Positions 51,303 to 58,739 of a DNA stretch of 64,000 nt are shown one piece after another. Position 1 is the stretch's first letter. The number at the start of each line of letters is the position of its first letter. Source of the DNA: Microbacterium thalassium. GTDB taxonomy: Bacteria; Actinomycetota; Actinomycetes; Actinomycetales; Microbacteriaceae. The notes under the pieces are model-generated. The model was given only the letters and a program-made list of their open reading frames with translations, was not told where the DNA came from and searched no databases. The stretch covers positions 1,178,001 to 1,242,000 of the forward strand of contig NZ_JACHML010000001.1 of the NCBI RefSeq assembly GCF_014208045.1, given 5' to 3'. Both the position numbers and the translations under genes were made by a program.

Positions 51303-52178
51303 ATGAGCGCGCCGAGGTGCGCCTTCGTCCTGGGCGGCGGAGGCAAGTGGGGCTCGGTCGAGGTGGGGATGCTGCGCGCCCTCGTCGAGGCCGGCATCCA
51401 GCCCGACATCGTCCTCGGCACGTCGATCGGCGCGCTCAACGGCGCCGTCTTCGCGGCAGACCCCGGTCCCATCGGCGTCATGCGACTGGAGCGCCTGTGG
51501 CGCGACATCGGCGAGACGGGCTTCCTCGGCGGGCCGGTCCTGGACCGCGTGCGCACGGCGGTGCGGTTGCGCGTCGGACTGAACGACCCGTCCGCCATCC
51601 GCGACATCGCCCGGACGGTGCTCGACGGCATGAGCATCGAGGACCTCGAGGTGCCGTTCCAGTGCGTGGCGGCGTCGATCGAACGCGCCGCCGAGCACTG
51701 GTTCACCAAGGGTCCGATCATCGACGCGCTCGCCGCCTCGGCGGCGATCCCCGGGCTCTTCGCTCCTGTCGAGATCGACGGTGAGCACTTCTACGACGGC
51801 GGCCTGGTCAACTCGATCCCCGTCGACCGCGCCGTGGAGCTGGGGGCGAGCGAGATCTACGTGCTTCAGGTCGGCCGGGTCGAGCAGCCCCTCCGGCCGC
51901 CCACGAAATTCTGGGAGCCCGCGCTGATCGCCTTCGAGATCTCTCGCCGGCACCGCTTCGCCAGCGTCCGCGACGGCAAGACCGGTGGCGCCGACGTGCA
52001 CGTGCTGCCGAGTGCGAACGCGCTCGATTTCGATGACCGCCGCCAGCTGAAGTGGCGCGACATCGGGGACGCCGACGAGCTCGCCGGACGAGCGTACGAG
52101 GCATCGCGCGACTACCTCGCCGAGCAGATGACCGCGACCGCGGCCGGCGTCGAGGGCGGCTTGTCAGGGGAGCGGTGA
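51303..52178 (+). CDS. Patatin-like phospholipase
   Basis: A 291-residue patatin. The oxyanion-hole glycine run (FVLGGGGKWGSVEVGML), nucleophile elbow GTSIG with Ser41 and the DGG dyad Asp165 (FYDGGLVNSIPVD) are all present, so it should be an active Ser-Asp acyl hydrolase. No signal peptide; patatins of this size act on the inner membrane leaflet or on cytosolic esters. The TGA overlaps the ATG of the acyltransferase gene (TGATG), pointing to coupled deacylation and reacylation of phospholipids. The start at 51303 follows AAGGGG; TAGCGT (51249-51254) may be the -10 box. Confidence 0.9.
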   Translation: MSAPRCAFVLGGGGKWGSVEVGMLRALVEAGIQPDIVLGTSIGALNGAVFAADPGPIGVMRLERLWRDIGETGFLGGPVLDRVRTAVRLRVGLNDPSAIRDIARTVLDGMSIEDLEVPFQCVAASIERAAEHWFTKGPIIDALAASAAIPGLFAPVEIDGEHFYDGGLVNSIPVDRAVELGASEIYVLQVGRVEQPLRPPTKFWEPALIAFEISRRHRFASVRDGKTGGADVHVLPSANALDFDDRRQLKWRDIGDADELAGRAYEASRDYLAEQMTATAAGVEGGLSGER

Positions 52179-53203
52179 TGGCGCCGCCGCCCTACCTCGT
52201 CCGACGCCTCGTGCTCGCCCCGTGCACGATCATCGTGGCGCTCGCCGCCATCGCCACGATCCCGCTGTGGGTCATCGTGATCGCGTTCGCGTCGCGGTTC
52301 GTCCCGGGGCGATGGCGGATCCTGCGCGCCGGCTGGTTCCTGTTCCTCTACATCGAACTGCAGGCGGTCACGGTGCTCATCCTCTTCGGGCACTGGATCG
52401 CCTCGGGCTTCGGGCGGAACATGAAGGAGCCCCGGTTCCAGGATCTGACCTACCGCACGATCGCGTGGTGGCTGCGTCGGCTGATGGGCAGCGCCCGGCG
52501 CACGTTCTCGCTGTCGTTCGATCTCGACGTGGGTCCTGAAGATCCCGACGAGGCGCCCCGAGCCGATCGCCCGCTGCTGGTCATGTCGCGCCACGCGGGC
52601 CCGGGCGACTCGTTCCTGCTGGTCGACGCCGTTCTCAACAACCTCGGTCGCCGGCCGCGGATCGTCTTGAAGGACACGCTGCGCGTCGACCCCTGCATCG
52701 ACATCGCGCTCAGCCGCGTGCCGAGCCGATTCGTGCCGGGGCATCGGCGTCCCGGAACCATCGAGGCGATCCGAGATATGGCCGCCACCATGGGCGCATC
52801 CGACGCCTTCGTGATCTTCCCCGAGGGTGGCAACTTCACCGCGCGGCGCCGCGAACTGGCCATCGAGCGGCTCGATGAGATCGGACGCACCGACCTCGCC
52901 GACCGGGCGCGGGGGATGAGCCATGTCCTCCCGCCCAAGCCGCGGGGCGCGCTCACCACCATCGCCGCGGCGCCCACCGCCGACATCGCGTTCGTCGGAC
53001 ACGTCGGGCTCGAGCGGCTGTCGACGCTGCGCCGGCTCTGGCAGGGCCTGCCGATGGACAGCGCCATCAGCGTGCGCGTCTGGTACGTCGCCGCCGAGGA
53101 CGTGCCCCCCGAAGACGAGCGGGAGGAGTGGCTCTACGGCCAGTGGGAGCGGATCGATCGGTGGATCGACGCGCGCATCGCCGCGGAGGTCGGCGCGTCC
53201 TGA
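52178..53203 (+). CDS. PlsC-like membrane acyltransferase
   Basis: A 341-residue lysophospholipid/glycerophosphate-type acyltransferase. ATG 52178 overlaps the patatin stop. Two N-terminal transmembrane segments (VLAPCTIIVALAAIATIPLWVIVIAFAS and GWFLFLYIELQAVTVLILFGHWI) precede the catalytic domain. The HX4D motif is SRHAGPGDSF (His139, Asp144) and the second block is VIFPEGGNFT (Glu216). Larger than typical PlsC (about 240 residues), mainly through the membrane part and a C-terminal region (ADIAFVGHVGLERLSTLRRLWQGLPMD). With the patatin it could form a phospholipid remodelling pair. Acyl acceptor unknown. Confidence 0.87.
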   Translation: MAPPPYLVRRLVLAPCTIIVALAAIATIPLWVIVIAFASRFVPGRWRILRAGWFLFLYIELQAVTVLILFGHWIASGFGRNMKEPRFQDLTYRTIAWWLRRLMGSARRTFSLSFDLDVGPEDPDEAPRADRPLLVMSRHAGPGDSFLLVDAVLNNLGRRPRIVLKDTLRVDPCIDIALSRVPSRFVPGHRRPGTIEAIRDMAATMGASDAFVIFPEGGNFTARRRELAIERLDEIGRTDLADRARGMSHVLPPKPRGALTTIAAAPTADIAFVGHVGLERLSTLRRLWQGLPMDSAISVRVWYVAAEDVPPEDEREEWLYGQWERIDRWIDARIAAEVGAS

Positions 53204-53372
53204 CGGGACGGGCGGCCCGCCGTGCGCCGACGGTGTGCGCCTCGCGTGCGAGAATGGTGCTCGGCGTGCCCGTGTCGCACCCTTCCCCGCGACCGGCGCG
53301 CACCCGGACGAGCGGGTCGAAGGGCCGCCGGGCCTCGAGGACAGCGTCCGCCACCCTTCCCGAAGGAGCACC

Positions 53373-54245
53373 ATGTCCCCGCACGAGAACACCGTCCCGC
53401 TCGCCCCGGCGACCGAGCGCATCCAGCAGCGGCGCACGTACCTGATGTGCCGCCCCGAGCACTTCACGGTCAGCTACAGCATCAACCCCTGGATGGAGCC
53501 CGCCAACCCCACCGACACCGACAAGGCGGTGCGCCAGTGGCAGGCCCTGTACGACGCGTACATCGGCCTCGGCCACGATGTGCAGCTCATCGACCCCATC
53601 GAGGGGCTGCCCGACATGGTCTACACCGCCAACGGCGGCTTCCTCATCGACGGCGTCGCCTACGGCGCGAAGTTCCGCTTCGACGAGCGCGTGCCCGAGG
53701 GTCCGGCGTTCATGGAGTGGTTCGCCGCGAACGGCTTCCAGGTCGCCGACCCCGCCGAGGTCAACGAGGGCGAGGGTGACTTCCTGCTGGTCGGCGACGT
53801 GATCCTCGCCGGCACCGGCTTCCGCTCGACCGGCGACAGCCATCGCGAGATCGGCGAGGTCTTCGGCAAGGAGGTCGTCTCGCTGACCCTGGTCGACCCG
53901 CGCTTCTACCACCTCGACACCGCGATCGCCGTCCTCGACCCCGTCGAAGGGCCCGGCGGCGTCGAGCGCGCCAACATCGCGTACCTGCCCGGCGCCTTCG
54001 ACGCCCACAGCCAGGCCGTGCTCGCCGAACGGTTCCCCGACGCCATCCATGTGTCGGATGCCGACGGCGCCGTGTTCGGACTGAACTCCTCCAGTGACGG
54101 ACGCAACGTCATCATCTCCCCGCGGGCGACCGGGTTCGAGCGCCAGCTGCGCGAGCGCGGCTACCACCCGATCGCCGTGGACCTCTCCGAGCTGCTGCTG
54201 GGCGGTGGCGGCATCAAGTGCTGCACGCTCGAGCTCCGACGCTGA
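53373..54245 (+). CDS. ddaH: Dimethylarginine dimethylaminohydrolase-like amidinohydrolase
   Basis: A 290-residue amidinotransferase-superfamily (pentein fold) protein; GAAGGAG lies 6 bases before ATG 53373. The family core is RTYLMCRPEHFTVSYSINPWM, PDMVYTANGGFLIDG, NEGEGDFLLVGDVILAG, His180 in FYHLDTAIAVLD and the C-terminal nucleophile in GGGGIKCCTLELRR (Cys283 or Cys284). This is the DDAH/arginine-deiminase-like branch that hydrolyses arginine or N-methylarginines to citrulline plus ammonia or methylamine. It lies directly before rocD, a pairing common in actinobacteria, suggesting an arginine-to-glutamate catabolic step. Exact substrate unproven. Confidence 0.88.
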   Translation: MSPHENTVPLAPATERIQQRRTYLMCRPEHFTVSYSINPWMEPANPTDTDKAVRQWQALYDAYIGLGHDVQLIDPIEGLPDMVYTANGGFLIDGVAYGAKFRFDERVPEGPAFMEWFAANGFQVADPAEVNEGEGDFLLVGDVILAGTGFRSTGDSHREIGEVFGKEVVSLTLVDPRFYHLDTAIAVLDPVEGPGGVERANIAYLPGAFDAHSQAVLAERFPDAIHVSDADGAVFGLNSSSDGRNVIISPRATGFERQLRERGYHPIAVDLSELLLGGGGIKCCTLELRR

Positions 54246-54258
54246 AGGGACAGCGCCC

Positions 54259-55485
54259 ATGACTCCTTCGCACTCCCATCTCGCGACCGCCGCGATCCAG
54301 ATCATCCGCTCGGAGGATGAGCACGTCGCCCGCAACTACCACCCGCTGCCGGTCGTGCTCGCCCGCGGCGAGGGCGTGTGGGTCACCGACGTCGAGGGCA
54401 AGCGCTACCTCGACCTGCTGTCGGCGTACTCGGCGCTGAACTTCGGCCACCGGCATCCGTCCCTCGTCGCGGCGGCGACCGAGCAGCTCGGCCGCATCAC
54501 GCTCACCAGCCGTGCGTTCCACAACGACCAGCTCGGCGCGTTCGCGACCGCTCTGGCGGAGCTGTGCGGCAAGCAGCTCGTGCTGCCCATGAACACCGGA
54601 GCCGAGGCCGTCGAGACCGCCATCAAGACCGCGCGAGCGTGGGGGTACCGCGTCAAGGGCATCCCCGCGGATGCCGCCACCATCGTGGTCGCGCACGGCA
54701 ACTTCCACGGTCGGACGACCACGGTCATCGGCTTCAGTGACGATCCCGATGCGCGCGACGACTTCGGTCCGTTCGCGCCCGGATTCGCGGCCGTGCCGTT
54801 CGGCGACGCCGCTGCGATCGAAGCGGCGATCGACGAGAACACCGCCGCCGTGCTGATCGAGCCGATCCAGGGCGAGGCGGGCGTGATCGTCCCGCCCGAG
54901 GGATACCTGCGGGCCGTGCGGGAGATCTGCACGAAGCACGACGTCCTCATGATCGCCGACGAGATCCAGTCCGGCCTCGGCCGCGCCGGCACCACCTTCG
55001 CGTGCGACCGCGAGGACGTCGTCCCCGACATGTACGTGCTGGGCAAGGCCCTCGGCGGCGGCATCGTGCCGCTGTCTGCCGTCGTCGCCGACGAGGACGT
55101 GCTCGGCGTCATCCGTCCGGGCGAGCACGGGTCGACGTTCGGCGGCAACCCGCTGGCGGCGGCTGTGGGCCTGCGCGTGGTCGAGATGCTCGCGAGCGGC
55201 GAGGTCCAGGTGCGCGCGCAGGCGCTGGGCGAGCACCTCGAGGCCAAGCTCGCCGAGCTCGTCGGTCACGGCGTCACCGCGATCCGCGTGGCGGGCGTGT
55301 GGGCCGGCATCGACATCGACCCGGCTGTCGGAACCGGGCGCGAGGTCGCCGAGCGACTGCTCGCGCGCGGTGTTCTGGTCAAGGACACTCAGGGTCAGAC
55401 GATCCGCATCGCGCCGCCGCTGGTCATCCGCGCCACCGAGCTGGACTGGGCCGTCGAGCAGCTCAAGGTCGTACTCGCCGGCTGA
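54259..55485 (+). CDS. rocD: Ornithine aminotransferase
   Basis: A 408-residue class III PLP-dependent aminotransferase. GAAGGGA precedes ATG 54259, 13 bp after ddaH. Motifs: NYHPLPVVLARGEGVWVTDVEGKRYLDLLSAYSALNFGH, NTGAEAVETAIKTARAWGY, AHGNFHGRTTTVIGFS, ADEIQSGLGRAGTTFACDREDVVPDMYVLGKALGGG with PLP-lysine 263, and GSTFGGNPLAAAVGLRVVE. These match ornithine aminotransferase rather than acetylornithine transaminase (YSALNFGH and RAFHNDQLG are OAT features). It produces glutamate-5-semialdehyde, a substrate of the PutA dehydrogenase domain at 34766. Confidence 0.94.
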   Translation: MTPSHSHLATAAIQIIRSEDEHVARNYHPLPVVLARGEGVWVTDVEGKRYLDLLSAYSALNFGHRHPSLVAAATEQLGRITLTSRAFHNDQLGAFATALAELCGKQLVLPMNTGAEAVETAIKTARAWGYRVKGIPADAATIVVAHGNFHGRTTTVIGFSDDPDARDDFGPFAPGFAAVPFGDAAAIEAAIDENTAAVLIEPIQGEAGVIVPPEGYLRAVREICTKHDVLMIADEIQSGLGRAGTTFACDREDVVPDMYVLGKALGGGIVPLSAVVADEDVLGVIRPGEHGSTFGGNPLAAAVGLRVVEMLASGEVQVRAQALGEHLEAKLAELVGHGVTAIRVAGVWAGIDIDPAVGTGREVAERLLARGVLVKDTQGQTIRIAPPLVIRATELDWAVEQLKVVLAG

Positions 55486-55604
55486 CGCCGTCTGCGTGCT
55501 CCCCCGCCCGAGACAGGTCTTCCGCTCCGCGGAACGAGCCGCGCGACGGCGAGCACGCGCCGTCAGAGTGAAGGCGCCACCGGCGTTTCGACGAAGGGCG
55601 AGGT

Positions 55605-55898
55605 ATGGCGCACGCAGCGATCGTGGAGTTCCGCCTGGACCCGGCGCGGCTCGACGAAGCAGAGTCCGTGTTCGACGAGATGCTCGAGACCACGCGGGCA
55701 TTCGAGGGCTGCGAGCGGCTCGACTGGTTCGTCGACCGCGACGACCCGGCGTGCTGGACGCTGTACGAGGAGTGGTCGTCGTGGGAGGCCGAGCAGGCGT
55801 ATCGCGACTACCGTTCGAGCGAGGGTGCGGTGCCCGCGCTCGGCGCGCTGCTGGCGGGCCCGCCGCGCCTCGTTCGCCTGGAGTCGGTCCGCCGCTGA
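55605..55898 (+). CDS. ABM-like monooxygenase / dimeric alpha-beta barrel protein
   Basis: A 97-residue protein of the antibiotic biosynthesis monooxygenase (ABM) fold: AAIVEFRLDPARLDEAESVFDEMLETTRAFEGCERLDWFVDRDDPACWTLYEEWSSWEAEQAYRDYRSSEG shows the strand-helix-strand plan and the ExW-x-S motif (EEWSSWEA). GCGAGG lies just before ATG 55605. Such proteins act as small quinol oxygenases or unknown dimeric proteins. It stands alone downstream of rocD by 119 bp. Function not assignable. Confidence 0.8.
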   Translation: MAHAAIVEFRLDPARLDEAESVFDEMLETTRAFEGCERLDWFVDRDDPACWTLYEEWSSWEAEQAYRDYRSSEGAVPALGALLAGPPRLVRLESVRR

Positions 55899-55934
55899 CA
55901 TCGACCGCGTCGCCCCGGCGGACCGCGGTGGGGA

Positions 55935-56939
55935 ATGCATTCAGATGGATGCATGTTGCAGATCGACGTGAACTCCGCCTCTGCGCCTGCCCGCCGCCGT
56001 CCGATCGTCGTCGCCGCTGTGACGGGGGCGGTCGCCGTGCTCATCGCCGTGATCACCATCGTCCTCGTCGCGGCCACGCGCGCGCCGGCGGGCGCAGACA
56101 CGGCGCCCGCGTCGCTTCTGCCCGCTGAGGCGGAGATGGGATCCGTCGAGCTGAACGTCGTCGATCTGCCGGCGATGCGGGAGTACTACGCCGACGCGCT
56201 CGGTCTGCCGGTGATGGAGGAAGATGCCGAGCACGTCGTCCTCGGCTTCGACGAGCCGCTGGTGACGCTGCTCGCGGGTGCGGCCGGCGCCGACGATCCC
56301 AGCCAGGCGGGGCTCTACCACACGGCCATCCTGTTCCCCGACGAACCCGCGCTCGCAGCTGCGCTGCTGACCGTGGCGGACCGCGCCCCCGAGTCGTATC
56401 AGGGGGCCGCCGACCACGCGGTCAGCCTCGCGTTCTACTTCGGCGATCCCGAGGGCAACGGCGTGGAGCTGTACGTCGATCGGCCCCGCGACGAGTGGGT
56501 GTGGCAGGACGGCGAGGTGACCATGGGCTCGGCGTTCCTCGACCCCAACGCCTTCATCGCCGAGAACGCGGACGGGGTCGCGCCGAGCTCCGCGACCGTG
56601 GGGCACGTGCACCTGCGCGTCGGCGACCTCGACCGGGCCCGCGCCTTCTATTCCGATGCGCTCGGGTTCGCTGTGACGTCTCAGGCGGACGGCGCCCTGT
56701 TCTATTCGGCGGGCGGCTACCACCACCACCTCGCCACGAACGTGTGGCTCAGCGACGGCGCGGGGGAGCGGGGCGCGGGGCCGGGGCTCGGCGCGTTCGT
56801 CGTGCGGGTGCCGAACCAGGCCGACGTCGACGACGTCGCGGCGCGGCTCGCAGGTGCCGGCATCGAATACGAGAGTGCGCCCGGCGTGCTCGTGACCTCG
56901 GACCCGTGGGGCAACGTGGTGCGGGTCCTGGTCGGCTGA
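55935..56939 (+). CDS. Membrane-anchored tandem VOC-domain (glyoxalase-like) protein
   Basis: A 334-residue protein; ATG 55935 gives the longest frame, ATG 55953 (six codons later) is as good. A hydrophobic helix at about residues 24-47 (PIVVAAVTGAVAVLIAVITIVLVAATRA) anchors two VOC domains: first about 68-185 (MGSVELNVVDLPAMREYYADALGLPVMEEDAEHVVLGF, LYHTAILFP, VSLAFYFGDPEGNGVELYVDRP), second about 220-334 (VGHVHLRVGDLDRARAFYSDALGFAV, HHHLATNVWLSD, DPWGNVVRVLV). Metal ligands of the catechol 2,3-dioxygenase type can be suggested (HLRV, HHLATN, NVVRV) but the set is not certain. An outward-facing or membrane-tethered VOC protein is uncommon. Function unknown. Confidence 0.8.
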   Translation: MHSDGCMLQIDVNSASAPARRRPIVVAAVTGAVAVLIAVITIVLVAATRAPAGADTAPASLLPAEAEMGSVELNVVDLPAMREYYADALGLPVMEEDAEHVVLGFDEPLVTLLAGAAGADDPSQAGLYHTAILFPDEPALAAALLTVADRAPESYQGAADHAVSLAFYFGDPEGNGVELYVDRPRDEWVWQDGEVTMGSAFLDPNAFIAENADGVAPSSATVGHVHLRVGDLDRARAFYSDALGFAVTSQADGALFYSAGGYHHHLATNVWLSDGAGERGAGPGLGAFVVRVPNQADVDDVAARLAGAGIEYESAPGVLVTSDPWGNVVRVLVG

Positions 56940-57008
56940 GGGACGGGCGGGCGGCGCCCGCGCGTGAGGGGCGGGAGCCGCGTGCCCGGTTCGCGTGGAC
57001 CGCTCCGG

Positions 57009-58604
57009 TCAGGCCACCGTCACCTGGATGGTGTGCCACCCGGTCGCGCCGTCGGGCGCGGGCGACGTGCGCTCCTCGGTCTGCACGTCGCCGGCGGCGC
57101 TCGTGGCGCGGCACGTGATGGTGTGACCGCCCGGCTCGGCCGTCCACGGGATGCTCCACTGAACCCAGGTGTCGTCCGAGATCGCGGCGGCGAGCGTCGC
57201 CGGCATCCACTCGCCGTCGTCGACGCGCACCTCGACACCGCCGACCCCGACGTGCTGGTGCCAGGCCATGCCCGCGATCACGGCGTCGCCCGCGTCGACC
57301 ACCTGACTGCGACGGGGCACCTCGATGCGCGACTGGAGCTTGACCGGCCCGCGGGCGGACCATCCGCGCGTCGTCCAGTACGCCTGCGCGCGGTCGAAGC
57401 GCGTGACCTCGAGCTCGACCACCCACTTCGTCGCCGACACGTACCCGTACAGGCCCGGGACGACCATGCGCACCGGGAACCCGTGCTCGACGGGGAGCGG
57501 CTCGCCGTTCATTCCGACGGCCAGGATCGAGTTGCGGTCGTCGGTGAGCGCTTCGAGGGGTGTGGACGCGGAGAAGCCGTCGATCGAGTGCGACAGCACC
57601 ATGTCGGCATCCGGTGACACGCCGGCGCGGGCCAGCAGCTCCCGGATCGGGTAGCCGAGCCACAGCGCATTGCCGATGAGGTTGCCGCCGATCGAGTTCG
57701 ACACGCACGTGAGCGTCGTGTGGCTCTCCTCCAGCGGCAGCGCGATCAGCTCGTCCCACGTGATCGTGACCTCGCGGTCGACCATGCCGTGGATGCGCAG
57801 GGACCACTCGGCGGGATCGATCTGCGGCGTGACCAGCGCGGTGTCGATGCGGTAGAAGGCGGTGTTCGGCGTGATGACCGGCGACAGGTCCGGGAGGCCG
57901 AGCTCCGCCGCCGCCGGAACCGCGGGCGCCGGCTTCGCCGGGGTCGGCAGGCGCAGCGCGTCGCGCACGGTGGTCGCCGCCTGGACGCCGGCGCGCGCCG
58001 CATTTCCGATGACGAGTCCGATGGCGCCGACGGCGGCCGCCGCGGTCGACCACGCCAGGAATCCGCGCCGGTCGACGCCGCGCGACATCGGGGTGGCGGT
58101 CTCCGGCGGGGATGCGCCCGCGGAGTCCGGACCGGCCGGGACGGCCGCGGGCGGCGGATACGCACGCGCGGCGAGCCGGGCGAGCAGGCGCATCGCGACC
58201 GCGGCGGCGACGCCGGCGACCACGGCGGGCAGCCACGCGAACGTCCCCGCATCCGTCCTGGTCATCGCGACGATCGCGCCGACGCCTCCGAGCAGTGCGC
58301 CGATCACGGCCCCCCACGGCGGACGTCGGGTCTCGAGGATGCCCGCGGCGGCCGCGACGAGCCCCATCACGAGAGCGATCCCGATGAGCAGCGCGATCTT
58401 GTCGGCCGTGCCGAACAGTGCGATCGCGAGGTCCTTGGCCCACGGCGGCGCAGCGTCGATGAGCGCTCCGCCGACGACCGCGAACGGGCTGGAGGACGGG
58501 ACCGCGAGCGTCGCGGTCAGTTCGCCGAGGCCGGTTCCGAGCGCGACGGCGCATACCCCCGCCGCCGCGGCGGCGAGCAGCGATCGCGTCCGGGTTGTCG
58601 CCAC
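57009..58604 (-). CDS. Membrane molybdopterin-dependent (sulfite oxidase-like) oxidoreductase
   Basis: A 531-residue protein. The GTG at 58604 is supported by TAGGCT 6 bases upstream (leaderless). Residues 1 to about 150 hold four or so transmembrane helices; a further helix with a twin-arginine-like RRGFLAWSTAAAAVG precedes the molybdopterin domain (about 225-430), whose ligand cysteine is Cys300 (TTLTCVSNSIGGNLIGNALW). FPVRMVVPGLYGYVSATKWVVELEV and the C-terminal dimerisation domain (AWHQHVGVGGVEVRVDDGEWMPATL) are sulfite oxidase features. The catalytic domain is probably exported and stays attached to the N-terminal helices. Substrate unknown; the wide oxidoreductase family includes sulfite and methionine-sulfoxide enzymes. 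Confidence 0.88.
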   Translation of the reverse strand: MATTRTRSLLAAAAAGVCAVALGTGLGELTATLAVPSSSPFAVVGGALIDAAPPWAKDLAIALFGTADKIALLIGIALVMGLVAAAAGILETRRPPWGAVIGALLGGVGAIVAMTRTDAGTFAWLPAVVAGVAAAVAMRLLARLAARAYPPPAAVPAGPDSAGASPPETATPMSRGVDRRGFLAWSTAAAAVGAIGLVIGNAARAGVQAATTVRDALRLPTPAKPAPAVPAAAELGLPDLSPVITPNTAFYRIDTALVTPQIDPAEWSLRIHGMVDREVTITWDELIALPLEESHTTLTCVSNSIGGNLIGNALWLGYPIRELLARAGVSPDADMVLSHSIDGFSASTPLEALTDDRNSILAVGMNGEPLPVEHGFPVRMVVPGLYGYVSATKWVVELEVTRFDRAQAYWTTRGWSARGPVKLQSRIEVPRRSQVVDAGDAVIAGMAWHQHVGVGGVEVRVDDGEWMPATLAAAISDDTWVQWSIPWTAEPGGHTITCRATSAAGDVQTEERTSPAPDGATGWHTIQVTVA

Positions 58605-58610
58605 AGTGCG

Positions 58611-58616
58611 AGCCTA
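58611..58616 (-). promoter_or_regulatory. -10 box TAGGCT of the molybdoprotein gene
   Basis: Read on the minus strand, TAGGCT ends 6 bases before GTG 58604. The divergent gene at 58740 has the identical -10 box at the same distance. Confidence 0.5.
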
Positions 58617-58727
58617 TGCCGACGCGCCCGGGCCGAACCCGCCGCAGATGTGACGATCCGAGGACGTCCGCCTCTATCGCATCGACGTCAGATGTCAACC
58701 GAAACAACACGGCAACACGTCCCCCAC

Positions 58728-58733
58728 TAGGCT
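58728..58733 (+). promoter_or_regulatory. -10 box TAGGCT of the ATP-grasp operon
   Basis: TAGGCT is followed by 6 bases and ATG 58740, implying a leaderless message for the ATP-grasp/alpha-E/transglutaminase operon. No ribosome site is present. Confidence 0.5.
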
Positions 58734-58739
58734 CATGGC

